This document shows, in pieces, positions 1-11,912 of a stretch of 64,000 nucleotides of DNA (its first letter is position 1; each line of letters starts with the position of its first letter). The notes below the pieces were generated by a model that was not told where the DNA came from, ran no database searches, and worked only from the letters and a program-made list of their open reading frames with translations. Both the position numbers and the translations under genes were made by a program. This DNA is from Acanthosepion pharaonis (Eukaryota > Mollusca > Cephalopoda > Sepiida > Sepiidae): NCBI GenBank assembly GCA_903632075.3, contig CAHIKZ030000027.1, positions 1,876,501 through 1,940,500 on the forward strand, read 5' to 3'.

Positions 1-770
1 TATCTGCATATGTATTTACTTAGGATTTTGCTAGTAACGACGATCTTCTTAGGCCTAAATGACAGGAAGACTTGATAAGTGAGAGGACACCCCGAGCGAT
101 TCCATAGTTCGCAACTTTGTGTACAAATCTTACAACTACAACTTGTCAAAGGATTTCGAGATGTCTAGGGCGATCACACTCTAGATGCTTTTGAGATCAA
201 GTGCTTCACTACTTCTATGCGTTATAATAGTTAAGATATCAGCAATGGATCTAGAAAAGCGAAAACCGTACTGTTTGTCGATTTGTCGTGGTGTTCAGTA
301 ACTTTCTTTTTGATGATAACTTCAAAAGGTTTGTTAATGGCACAAATTAGGCTGATAGGATGGTAGTTTGATGGACACGAGGTATCAACTGCGCTCTTGT
401 AAATAGGGCACACACTAGACATCATTCATTGGTTTGTTGAAACATCTCTTCTTAAGGCATCGGATTGACAGCTTTGCTAAAATTGGAGACAGTTCTGGGA
501 CAAGGTTGTTGAGAACAACTACCTTGATTTTGTCTTGACCAGTAGCCTTCGTCGAGTCAAGGTTTTTAAGTCCGAAAACCTGTCGAACCGATATAATGAT
601 GTCACAAAGCTTGTGTTCTGTGAGGCAGAGAATGTCAAATAAGGAATAGCTATTGTCGTCTAACCTAGAGTAGGAGAAAAAGTTCATAGCAAATCGTTTC
701 GCCTTATTTGACATCGGATGATATAACCTCAGCGCTACTCATGATGGAGAGCACTGTTTACATCTATTGA
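1..770 (-). mobile_element. CR1-like LINE reverse-transcriptase fragment, decayed
   Basis: Read on the minus strand, about 714 to 415 gives the segment leading into reverse transcriptase (DSTKATGQDKIKVVVL, then LVPELSPILAKL). About 425 to 231 continues with VCPIYKS and NYHPISLICAINKPFE, the fingers region of CR1/Jockey-type non-LTR reverse transcriptases. Near 140-180 the catalytic motif A appears in decayed form (ALDISKSFDK). Frame changes and stops separate the pieces, and the catalytic YADD box is not seen, so this is a dead fragment cut by the window edge. The clade call is from motif style only. Confidence 0.75.
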
Positions 771-2685
771 GTATTGCGTTAGTAACTTTCCAGAATTGGC
801 GGGATCCAAGTTTTTCTACTTTTGCTTGAACCGCCTGTGCATACCTGATTTTCTCATTTTCTGGAAATGGGAATTTTCCGAAAAATTATATCAGCAAATA
901 AACAATAGAGACGATTCCAACCAGTAAGCAGATTGCTAACGTATTTACGATGACATATGTTGCTTCTTAAAAGGCAACAAGATCTTTTGCGGTTCCCCAA
1001 ATGTCTTTTACTTAAGTATTATGTTTGTTTCTATTGCTGATACTTTAATAAGAAGTTGTCGATAATTTCTTACTAAACTTTTGTATTTATTTGGTTAAGA
1101 GACCTGACGTTTGTTTTTTGAGGGCGTTGAACATTTCATTTTTTGATTAAAGAAATACTATTGATCATTGGTCATTTTCCCTTTGTCAAAGAAAAAGATT
1201 TACAAAAAAGAATTTGAGTAATCTTTCTTGAAACTAGAACTATTAAAATCGCTAGATGGCGTGTTATTGGTTGGCTATAGAGTCACACCATTCGCGATAA
1301 TAAGTTGTTTATGACTGTTCAAAGCCTGTTAATGGATTAATATGTAAATTAGTTTATATGTAATTATACAAATAAAAACAAGGAACTTCGGTGTGAACGA
1401 GCTAATTCGTTAGTAGTTGAATCTGAGATTGAATTAAAATTTCAAAATGAAATAGTGCCTGGTTTCTTCGGAGCTTAAAGTGTCAGTTGCCCATATTTTG
1501 AGGCGCGGAGTTGTCTTGAAATAAAGAAAATAAAGACAAAACAAGGGAGATAAAATACAATGAAAAAATGCTTTTATTTCTTTACGAATTTACGTTCAAA
1601 AATCGTGGCAAATTTATATTCACTAATGTTCAACGTTCACCAAATAATTTGTGGCTGACGTATTACAAAGGAAATTATTTGAAAATTTCGAACTGAAAGA
1701 GCAAATATTGGGCGTTCTATGTTTTTGAGATGCTCTGTATGATTAACGAAACAATTTAGTGAAAAACGTTGATCAAGGTCCTCAGCAGTTTATTGAAACA
1801 TTTGCTATATATTCACACAAATACATGACAATGTGTACTGATAAGATGTATTTCCTCAAACATTCTTAATAGATTTTATATCCGAGCCAGAACAACATTA
1901 ATACATTTTAATTGTAGATTATTCTATTTGATTAATTGGTGGCTTCTAATTTACTATGGCAACAATTATGGTCGTTTCATTTGTCTGGAAAAGTTTTGAT
2001 TTCAACTAATATTGTTTCAACTTCCTTTATGTATGTTTGCATGTGGGTTGTTTATTGTTCATTCGAAGACCGTATTGCACCAAACTTCTAAAACAGTCCT
2101 TTGTTAACGTCAGAAAATAAGTAACATGAAATTCAATAGAAAACTCAATCTTCAAGACCTGCATTGATGTGCCAGATAAAGAAATACGTAAATGAAATAA
2201 TATCGCAAAATCTTTTTATAAAATGTTACGGAGATTCTTATTTTTTCTATCTCTAAGAATAAAGTATAAAGAGTTTTCCTTTTTTAGCCACGATAACTTT
2301 TGTCGATTAAGTTTAAGTTAAGCAGTTTTCTGGAAAGTATAAATTAATGAATGTCAAGTAATAATTGCTATTAAAATAAAATTATTTTTTCTTTCAGGTC
2401 TGAATTACAAAATTAATCGATTTAAACTTATGATGAACACTTCAAGTTTGAGTAATAGCAAGCAGTTTATATAAATTGATCCTGAGTAGAGATTCCAACT
2501 GGGTCTCTCAGACTTGTACCATTGTGCTCAGCTTAGTAAATAAAAACTTACACTTGAGAACTTTTCATCTACATTCTCCTAAAACCATGATTAAATTAAA
2601 CTGGCGTTCGTACCAGACGGCGGGGAAAATGTTGTTTCCTGGTTTTTGAATAAATTGTTATTTTAATTTTTTGGTGTTCACTTCA
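771..2685. other. No gene recognised
   Basis: AT-rich sequence with no long ORF, no splice-consistent exon and no structural RNA that I can recognise. It lies beyond the 3' end of the SLC22 gene 1 (minus strand) and looks like ordinary intergenic DNA. Confidence 0.6.
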
Positions 2686-2689
2686 TAAT

Positions 2690-3415
2690 AATCTTGGCAA
2701 ACTTGGACCTTCAGAGAAAGGGACGGTTTTTCATCTCATGCCACAATTATTTCATTCATTCATTTCATTCCCCCGGCAATGTTTATTGTTTTAAAAAGCG
2801 ATGATTAGAATTGTAATAAAACATAAACTTATGATTAAAGTAAATCTGTACATTTTCTTTTGAGAATTTATAAGAACAATATTAAACATTACTTATTTAT
2901 TAGATTGTTTATTTACAAGAATCAATTTATATTTACAACATTCTAAAAAGTAATAAAATTAAAACTAATGCAATCAAATATTTATATATCAATTTATAAA
3001 GAAAGAAATATGAAAACAATTTTTATTTATAAAAATTTACTAAATTATTAAAATGTGTCAGTCAGCTATATAAGGAAATTGTTATTATTGACCTTTTTAT
3101 AAAGTTCGAATAAATTGGCAATTAGTCGATATTTTGCGAACCATTACAATAAACGATATAATAAATAAATAGAATAAATAATCAATCTAATAAGTAGTGT
3201 TTATTATTTTGTTGTCAGTTCTGAAGGACATGTATAAATTCACTTTAATATGTTTAGATTTTATTACAGTTCTAAACCTCATTTTTTAAAACAATAAACA
3301 TTGCTGAGGTATGAAGGTAGTTAAAATATTAGCGGTGTCAACGAGAAAAACATGTCTTTTTGAAACTCCTTTGTTTTGCGGGCAACAAAGTCCAAATTTG
3401 CCAAAATCTAAAGAA
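2690..3415. repeat. Fold-back inverted repeat, arms about 225-250 bp
   Basis: The stretch 2776-2915 reappears reverse-complemented at about 3168-3306: CAATGTTTATTGTTTTAAAA, then AATAAAA, ATTAAAGT and TTATTAGATTG are seen in the same order in both arms. Weaker similarity extends outwards to a GTCCAAxTTTGCCAA box near 3390-3405 and its complement near 2695-2710. A spacer of about 250 bp separates the arms. It could be a fold-back transposon or two copies of one repeat inserted head to head. No coding capacity is seen. Confidence 0.6.
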
Positions 3416-3469
3416 ATTTTATGGCATTTTCACCGCAAAGAACATTTTTGAGACCCAATATTTTTACAC

Positions 3470-3610
3470 ATTTTTCATCTTGAGGCAGTCAAAGTATTTT
3501 TATCTTCTAACCGATATTCATCCTTTTTCCTGAAGAAAAAAATTCAAAAGACTGTATCAGCACTCAATCAAAATCATTCTAAATATAATGTAATTCAAAA
3601 GTATTTACTA
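3470..3610 (+). repeat. Interspersed repeat, second copy at 38395-38520
   Basis: About 130 bp containing GATATTCATCCTTTT, then GAAGAAAAA, ATTCA and AGTATCAG/CTGTATCAGC is shared with 38395-38520 in the same orientation. No coding signal was found. It may be the flank of the fold-back repeat just upstream, since DNA resembling that repeat also surrounds the second copy. Confidence 0.45.
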
Positions 3611-4072
3611 TGATGCGATTTAAACTGTTTTACAACGTTTTTCGTCCTCGGATTATGGAAATCTGTAAGTTTTTGTTGTAATAATGCCAACACTTGCGAT
3701 TGGTATTTTTATCTGACAGAACTTTGATTATCGAACTCGTCTTCCAAACTAATTATTAGTCTAGTGAGTTTGATACTCGAGTGTCCAATTAACGTTGTTT
3801 TGTATTAGAATAAGAAAAATATAATAAATATCTATTTCAATTTATATATCAATTTCGCATATCGTAAAATTTCAGATTAATTTAAAATAGGAGAATTTCT
3901 TTTCAAAAGTATTACCTTTAAGATCCTACTCTTGGTTGCCTAATGAGATAAACTATTCATGTTACTGCTTTGATATATTAAATAATTATGTGAGGGTGGT
4001 TTGGAAGAAGAGCGCATTCATGTATATTTTTTCCGACTATGATTGTCGGATGCCATGTCAATATCAGAGTTT

Positions 4073-4200
4073 CTTTCACGGCTTGCCACCATGTCATGTT
4101 GAAACACCGTTTCTCGTACGATCATCGAAATTAAGTAAACTCGATCCTGGTCAGTACCTAGATGGATGACCATTTGGGAATATCAAATGCTGTAAGCTTG
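4073..4200 (+). pseudogene. 5S rRNA-like sequence (pseudogene or 5S-derived SINE head)
   Basis: Through about 126 nt the sequence follows the metazoan 5S rRNA order: a CCACCATG-type 5' part, TTCTCGTACGATCATCGAA (normally TCTCGTCCGATCACCGAAG), TTAAGTAAACTCGATCCTGG, TCAGTACCTAGATGGATGAC (the internal control region, box C) and GGGAATATCAAATGCTGTAAG at the 3' end. Many substitutions break stem pairs, so it is not a functional gene. 5S-derived SINEs exist in animals, and a single diverged copy next to repeats fits either a retroposed pseudogene or such a SINE head. Confidence 0.85.
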
Positions 4201-4382
4201 GATATGAAAGTGAAGTAATGGATAATGGCGCAAAATTCTTAATCAGAGTGCCGATTCGTTGGTTTCGTTATATTCATTTAAGCTCATATATCCTTGTGAA
4301 ATGTATGAATCCATTTCTTTTCTCTCATATATGGGTTAATTGGTAAAAATGGATTTATTTAGATTTCAGGATTAAATAGCCC

Positions 4383-4385
<3 letters not shown>

Positions 4386-4420
<35 letters not shown>
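4386..4420. repeat. (AAT)n microsatellite
   Basis: Uninterrupted AAT triplets. In this window AAT tracts are the 3' tails of one LINE family, so this could mark an old insertion end. Confidence 0.9.
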
Positions 4421-4422
<2 letters not shown>

Positions 4423-4542
4423 TCGATATGTCGCTCAACAAAAATCACCAACCAACCAGCTGTCTGTAAGGAATAAAGAAAGCAGTTGAAATTCGAACAC
4501 AGTTTTCCAGTGTTGCTAGTTTCATAAAAAATGAAAATGTTC

Positions 4543-4710
4543 TTACCATATCTTTTCGAATTTCATCGTGCAAATATCATCAAATGTGTCCTGCATGGGT
4601 TTGTTTTTCGTCTCGGGAAGGAAGAAGTAAAAAACGCCAGCTAACATGCAGACAAATCCCATCAACAAAAATGGTAAACTCTCACCCAATCTTCCATCTG
4701 CAAAGGTCCG
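4543..4710 (-). CDS. SLC22 gene 1, terminal exon (TM12 and C-tail)
   Basis: A 168-nt terminal exon starting at phase 0 after a CACAAG acceptor. It encodes 55 residues: [14 protein letters not shown], a hydrophobic last transmembrane helix, then [13 protein letters not shown], which matches the SLC22 C-terminal PET box, ending ...FEKIW and TAA. The paralogue's last exon (40516-40683) has exactly the same length and reading. An AATAAA-type signal on the minus strand lies near 4346, about 190 nt past the stop, and is a possible but unproven poly(A) signal. Confidence 0.85.
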   Translation of the reverse strand, partial: RTFADGRLGESLPFLLMGFVCMLAGVFYFFLPETKNKPMQDTFDDICTMKFEKIW

Positions 4711-7700
4711 CTTGTGTAAAGAAGAGAGATAAAATTTGGTTTAAAATTGCTTCCTGCTTAAATACAAACTTATATTTACATCTAATATAAAATTCTGTCT
4801 GTCACGCCCACTAAAAATAGCCATACATTCACTGATCAAAACCAAATTTTCCGGAGAAGTGCAAACAGAAATGGCATCATGACATTTTCCACTGATCAAT
4901 TAAAAAAATACACACGCACACATATTTTATATAGATAAATCCATTCGGGACATGTGGGCTGTATTAGTGAGAACAATTTTTTTGCAATTCTTTAAGACCT
5001 GGGCTTCCAGGCATCCCTTCAATAAGTCTATTGGAATCTTTTCCAACCAATCTGAGGGCTCCTATTGCAACAGGGAGTGTTGATGATACCATATGCCACA
5101 TTTTTGAGATTTCGATTTTAAGGTCCTTGTATTTTGATAGCTCATTATTATTATTATTATTATTGTGTATACATTAGATAATTTATACATATTTTAAGAT
5201 ATATTCTTCTGTGGTGAGTGCTGTATTTTGGCATTTGTCTCAAGTTAATCGTTGTATCAGGTCATCCCATAAGTTCTGTCCGAATTTTGAATAAAGAAAA
5301 AAAGTGACCAAATGTTACATTTAATTACAGATTCAATCAACAATGTATTTTCCCTGATTATCTATGACTTCCTTCCCTCTATTAACAAGCTTACTAATTC
5401 CGTTACTGCGAAATTCTTTTGGCTTTGATTCGAATGACTCACAAATGTCAGTTTTAACCTCTTCCTGTGTTACAAAAGCTGTTTCTTCCACATGATTCTG
5501 TAAGCTACAAAACAAATGGTAGTCTGAAGGAGCAAGATCGGGAGAATAAGGTGGATGAGGAATTTGCTCCCAACCAAGTTCTTGCTGTGTTGGGTCGCGC
5601 ATTGTCCTGATGAAACATCATCTGTTTTCGATTCACTAGAGCAGGTTTTTTTTCCTCAAATCTTGGTTCAAACGCCCATGAAGTTCCCTTCTCGGCTGTG
5701 GCTGGGGTCCTTCCCCTTTACCAAGCCACAGTCTACGACGCTTAACATTTCGATAAAAGATCCATTTTCCGTCGCCAGTCACAAGTCTATCCAAAAAAGG
5801 TGAAACAAGTTGGCGAGAATGGAGAGAAAAGCAGATGTCAACTCGGGATTTGAGGTTGTTTTTGTTATGGTTTGAACTGAGAACCACTGCCAATTCCTCA
5901 ACTGATAAAGCAGGATTTTCTTCAAGGGCTGCTTCAAGAAGCTTTTCATCAAACTCAACTGGACGTCCGGTTCGATCTTCATCTTCAAGGGTGAAATCTC
6001 CACCTCTGAATTTTGCAAACCATCTTCGGCAAGTTCTTTCATTCGCACATTCCTCTCCATAAACTGAGTGAATGTTTCTAGCCGCTTCGGCTGTTGAGTT
6101 TCCTTTCTTGAACTCATAAAGCATCATGTGCCTCAAATGATTCTTGGGTACTTCCATGTTAGCAGGGTTTTAATTAAACAAAATTTAATTTTATTGTTCT
6201 CTGAAATAAACTTTTATCAGTTTAAATGCATCTAAACATAAAAATAATGTTCAGCTCCATTAGACATTATAAAATACTCTTTTAAATTTCGTTCATTTTA
6301 ACAAAAAATTAAAATTCGCATAGAACTTATGGGATGACCTGATATTTTGATTGTTTGTTGTTTGGTGATCGGTATGCAAACGAATTGCGCTAAGTTTCAT
6401 CAAGTGAAATAATTTTTTAACATTGATATTTGATGAGGTGAATTAAATAAACAGATACTTGTGTAAAAAAAAGAAATGAATAGTATGAAAGAATATTTTA
6501 TAAGAGATAAAATCCAAATTCTGCAGTTGCAAAGAATAATAATTTCAGTTTAAAGCGATAAAAAAAACAATGAACATTTAAAAAGGAATGCCTCAATGTA
6601 AAATTTCACGTATGCTTCAAATTCATATGTCACTTGATTTGACTTTTCTGCGCAGATAGCAAAATTATTTCGGTTGGATATGGTTATAAATATTGTGTCA
6701 GTCCAGTAATGCCATCGAAACCAAAATATGACAAAAATGAATATAAATAAAATAAAAAAATTGAAGATTTCAAAACAAATATGTCAGTATATAATTGTTG
6801 GGACATTTCAATGTCATATGTACCCATGAGAATGAGGACCTAAAGCAACATTATAAGAGTTGCGAGTTCAAATGTTGCAAGTGGCTTAACTTTATTTCAA
6901 ACCTGCCATGGCGACCTTGCCATCTTCAATGATGTAGGCGATCATAGATGTGATAAAAAGCATTATATACAAAATAATATATATAAATTAATAATTATTG
7001 GAGTTCTGGTTAAAATTCGAAATAAATCAAATTTGGTTTTATTGTGCTATTTATAAAACATCAGAAAATAATTGAACTTTAATTTTATTTCATTGCGCAT
7101 AGACGAAAGACTTATTTAATGAAATAATTACAATATAAATTTATTTTTGTTCAGTATTTTTTAAAATACATATTTTTCTTTTCTGCTTTGAAATATTGTC
7201 AAGATGGTTTTCACATATGTAGAATTAAAATAGAACTGAAAATTTCATAATTGTCTAAACCATCAATTAAGAATAACTCAAAATTGTTTCGCTTTTACTG
7301 AATTACCAATGAGAGAAATAAAAGGAAAACTATGAAAAAGTGCCAGTAATATTTAAAAATTGTACAGTTTCTGTTACTACCATTATGATTACTACATGTA
7401 TAAATAGATAAGTAATGTACTTCTATCTTTGCATTCTAACGACATCAGTATTTGATAAAATTCTGCTTTGAAATAGTAAGGTACCATGTTGATAGTGAAC
7501 TAGAGTGGCCTCGTAATTAACAAACATACTTACTACCATCATAATGTGTGGAGCTAGGACACCACCAAATCTAGAAAAGGTAGACAAGGCTCCAAGCGCT
7601 CCGTTTCTCACACAGGTTGGGTACAATTCACAGGTGTGTATGTAAATGATCCCAAAGGAACCGCTAATGCACAATTTGCTTAAAATAGCCAATGTTGTTA

Positions 7701-8486
7701 TAATCCATTGCAAATCTGAATTAGAAAATAAAAATCGCATTTTTAAATCTGAAGATATCTGGAAAATATTAACAAATCATGTTTTTAACATCTCCCAAAA
7801 GATGGCAATAAAATTTAGAAAAGAAACACTTAAAAATACAGCGACAAAATTAAAATACGTAATTAAAATACGTAATTAAAAATAAATCTTGATACAGCCG
7901 TCAGGTAAAGTTAAAAAAAGAGTTTTGATACAAATAAGAAGACGCCTGATTAAATCAAAATTCATATATTTTCTGTTATTTAACATTTAAACGGTTGTTT
8001 TAACAACAAAATTACTGCTATTACCATAAATATTAGTGCTACTATTAATAAAAATGTTATTATCATTCTTATTATTTTTCTATTATTTATTTTTTACTTT
8101 TATTATCTGTAGTTTACTTTCTATTATTATTTAGACAAGGAGGAATTTCAAGGTTTCAGGGTGAAAGAAAAATCTGTCATTTTTTTACTTTTTCTTGATT
8201 TTTATTTACAGAATTTGGAGCCCATCACGAATGTAAAAGAATCTCCCCTATAGAAATATATAGTAATATTGGTAAGAACGATGATATTCAATAATATATG
8301 CGTATTATTTGGAATGCACCGTTTTAATCAGAAAATCTCTGAAAGTGGGTAATAACATTCTGATATATGATGAAAAGTGTGAATTGGTGAAAAAAGGTTT
8401 GAGAACCCCTGATTTAGACAGTTATAAATAATAATATAATTGTTAAATTTGACGGCGATCCTTTTGCTCTAACGCCCAGTCTCTCT

Positions 8487-8579
<93 letters not shown>

Positions 8580-11500
8580 TAAAGATACAAGAGGAAAGTA
8601 TACTTAGCCGACGGGTTTCGTCTCCTCTGTGGGACGTTAACAACACATTGCCTTGATAAAGTCTCTCAGAAGACAAAATACGTCTGATAAGTATAGTTTT
8701 TCCTCTTTTTATTCATATTGTTTCTTCTACATCTGAGAATATTTATACACACACAAACACACATATATATATGATATGATATACAAATTTGCTATATATC
8801 AGAACAATGCTAGGCAAATGGTCAAATGAAAAAAACATCTGTGTAACGCGTTCGTTGATGGAATTCTATATAATCCAAAAATGGAAGCTTCGGTTATAGT
8901 TATGCACTGGCAGGAAACGCTGACGATGTTGGATTGCTGAACGTTCCTGAGCATGGAGTTTAGCCGATTTTATTAACTTTCCTTGTCTTTTTTTCTCATT
9001 TTTATTATTAAGTATCCCATTATGTGATAAGGTATGTGCTAAGAAAAGTAGAATTTTGTTAGAACTATGATGCAAATTTACCGTGGATGTTCTAGAGATC
9101 ATAGAGCTCTCTATACACATTCAACTCAGTAAAAACAACAGCATTTTCTAAATCAAAATTATGGTTAGACACATTACAGTGAGTTACTGATGCATTGAGT
9201 GTGTTATTTTGAAAAAAAAATCAATTTTGTGTTCATATATTATTTTATTTAAATTCATCGGCCTTTCTCCTATTTATTCCTTGTGGTAATTATTAGAGAT
9301 TATTATTAAATTGCTAATTAAAGTTTTCACGTATTATTTTGTTTTGTATTAATCATCTTATTGTTTTGGATGCAGCTGCAAAAATTTTTATGTTAAGCTT
9401 AAATAAATGTTTTTACATTGTCGTGATAGAGTTCGTAGATAAGGTATTATGACGCGATTCATTGAAATTGATTGAATGGTTCTTTCTTTTATTTTGAAAT
9501 ATTTGACGAGCCTTCTGTCCCGTGTTGAATTAGAGTATTGGAGGAGCTTAAAAGTATTTTCAATGTATTTTTCCTCATCATGTCAATATTAATGTCCACA
9601 AATTCTGAGTGCTATTACTGTTATTATGGTGAGAATAGAAATTTATGAGGTAATTTTTATTTTTAATTGTCCTGTTAAGAAATGAGCAATTGATGCGTAT
9701 TCCTTGGTGAAAACCGGCATCAAAGCTTTTGTGCCAGCACAGAAATAAATGCAACCACAATCATCTTCTTGGTTCTCACCTGTTTCTTCAAATGCTATAG
9801 CACACAGAAATCACTTCTGGTTATATCAAAGCGACAGTTCCAATCATAACAGACGTCTCTTTGCGTTCGTTCGTGATGAGTGTAAGCGTAGCTTCAATGA
9901 GGCAAATAGCTATTAGCTGATAGAATGAGACAAAGTATATGTTCTCACAAGTTTGATTCTAGAGAATATTGGCGTCAATGTTAGAATGTTTTGTACAAGA
10001 TCAAATACTCAGTTTGTCTTTTCAATCATTTTGAAGTATTAAAATTAACTGCAGAACGCTTAGCTCAGAAATACTTTTCCAACTCCGTTCTCAACTCATC
10101 AGGATTATCTTTTCCTGATTTTCTCAAAGAACGGAATTTCTACGGAGTGATATGAAAATAACTCCGTTCATGGTTTCTAATATAATTTCAACCCTAGATA
10201 CCCACAGCAGTTGCCATAAGCAAATGTGTTTATGAACTGGTTATTATTCATCTCGTTTTCTCCTAATTTTACAATAAATGCCTCACTGCTTCTAGCTTTG
10301 CTACTTGTTTGAGGATTCTCCTCTTTAGTCTCGTCCTTCAAGACCTCTGGAGGTCATGCTGACATCGATTCACATGGCTTTCCCACTTGTTGAGAATTCT
10401 CCTATTTAGTCCCTGCCTTTTAGAAATCTGGTGAGCATGCTGACATCAATTCACATGGCTTTCCAGTTTGTTGAAAATTCTCCTCTTTAGTCTCTGCCAT
10501 TTAAAACTCTGGAGGGCATGCTGATATCAATTCACATGGCTTTCTCACTTGTTGAGCAATCACCTCTTTAGTCATTGTCTTTATGTACTCTCTTGAGTAT
10601 GCTGATATCAATTCACATGTCTTTCCCACTTGTTGAGAATTCTCCTTTTTAGTCCCTGCCTTTATGTACTGTGGTGAGCATGCTGATATCAATTCACATG
10701 TCTTTCCAACTTGTTGAGAATACTCCTCTTTAGTCCCTGACTTTTACAACGCTGGAGGGGATGCTGACATCAAATTGCTTCCTCACTTGTCACTGCCTGT
10801 ATGTACTCTGTTGAGTATGCTGGCATCAATTCACATGGCTCTCCAACTTGTTGAGAATTCTTCTCTTTAGTCCCTGCCTTTTGAAAATCTTTACAACTTG
10901 TTGAGAATTCTTCTTTTTGTCTCTGCTTTTATGTACACTGATGAAAAAATGACATTATTTCATGGATTTCCTATTTGAGAATTCTCCTTCCCTGCCTTTA
11001 AGAACTTGTTGACATCAATTCTCCTGGCTTTCCAACTTGTTGCGAATTCTCCTCTTTAATCCCTGCCTTTTGAAACGGGATGGCATGCTGACATCAATTC
11101 ACATGGCTCTCCAACTTGTTGAGAATTCTCCTTTTTAGTCCCTGTCTTTAGATACTCTGGTGAGCATGCTGACATCAATTCACATGGCTTTCCAATTTGT
11201 TGAGAATTGTCCTCATTAGTCCCTGCCTTTTAGAATTCTTGAGAGACTGCTGGCATCACTTTACATTGCTTTCTTTCACAGAAGGTATATTGTATCCGTT
11301 CCTCTAGGTCAACCGCGTATGTTAACGGGCATTACTGATTGTTTATTCACTTGATAAAAAAATGTTTGTGTCTTTAGATATCTTGAAGGTTTTGAGAAAG
11401 TTTTCATATTGATATTCTCTACAATGTTTAGGACTATGTTGTGTCTGGACGAATATTTGGTTTAATCAAATCGTATTACTGAATGGACAAACTTTTAGAT

Positions 11501-11821
11501 CATATGAGCCTGTTAAGTTTGAAGTTGATCATGATGTTATTGGACTTTGCATAACTTTTCAAAGCTCACTTGAAACCTCAACATCAAGGTACCCCCTTAT
11601 GCCAGCACTTGGGTATATTCTCGTTTTTATCAGTAATTTTTCTGGTATAAATGTAGTCACTCTGGTTATGATTCATTCAGCTTGGTGCATAATAAGTGTA
11701 ACATCGAGATGCCTTATTTTCTCCAAGCGTTAGATAATACCAGGCTTTTATAGCTAACAATTAGCCGCATGCATGTGCTTCTTTCATTGGTAACGTCATT
11801 ACAAGATGGCTCGCAACACAC

Positions 11822-11912
<91 letters not shown>

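Noticed and set aside
8443..8676. ORF with a long Tyr-Ile run, and similar ORFs at 18122-18448, 33844-34035 and 34634-34831
   Set aside because: These are translations of (TA)n microsatellites.
8590..8705. Calling the hairpin unit a hammerhead ribozyme
   Set aside because: There is no CUGANGA box between the long stem and the CGAAAC side.
10300..11270. CRISPR-like array
   Set aside because: Units are contiguous 81-bp tandem repeats without unique spacers, in animal DNA.
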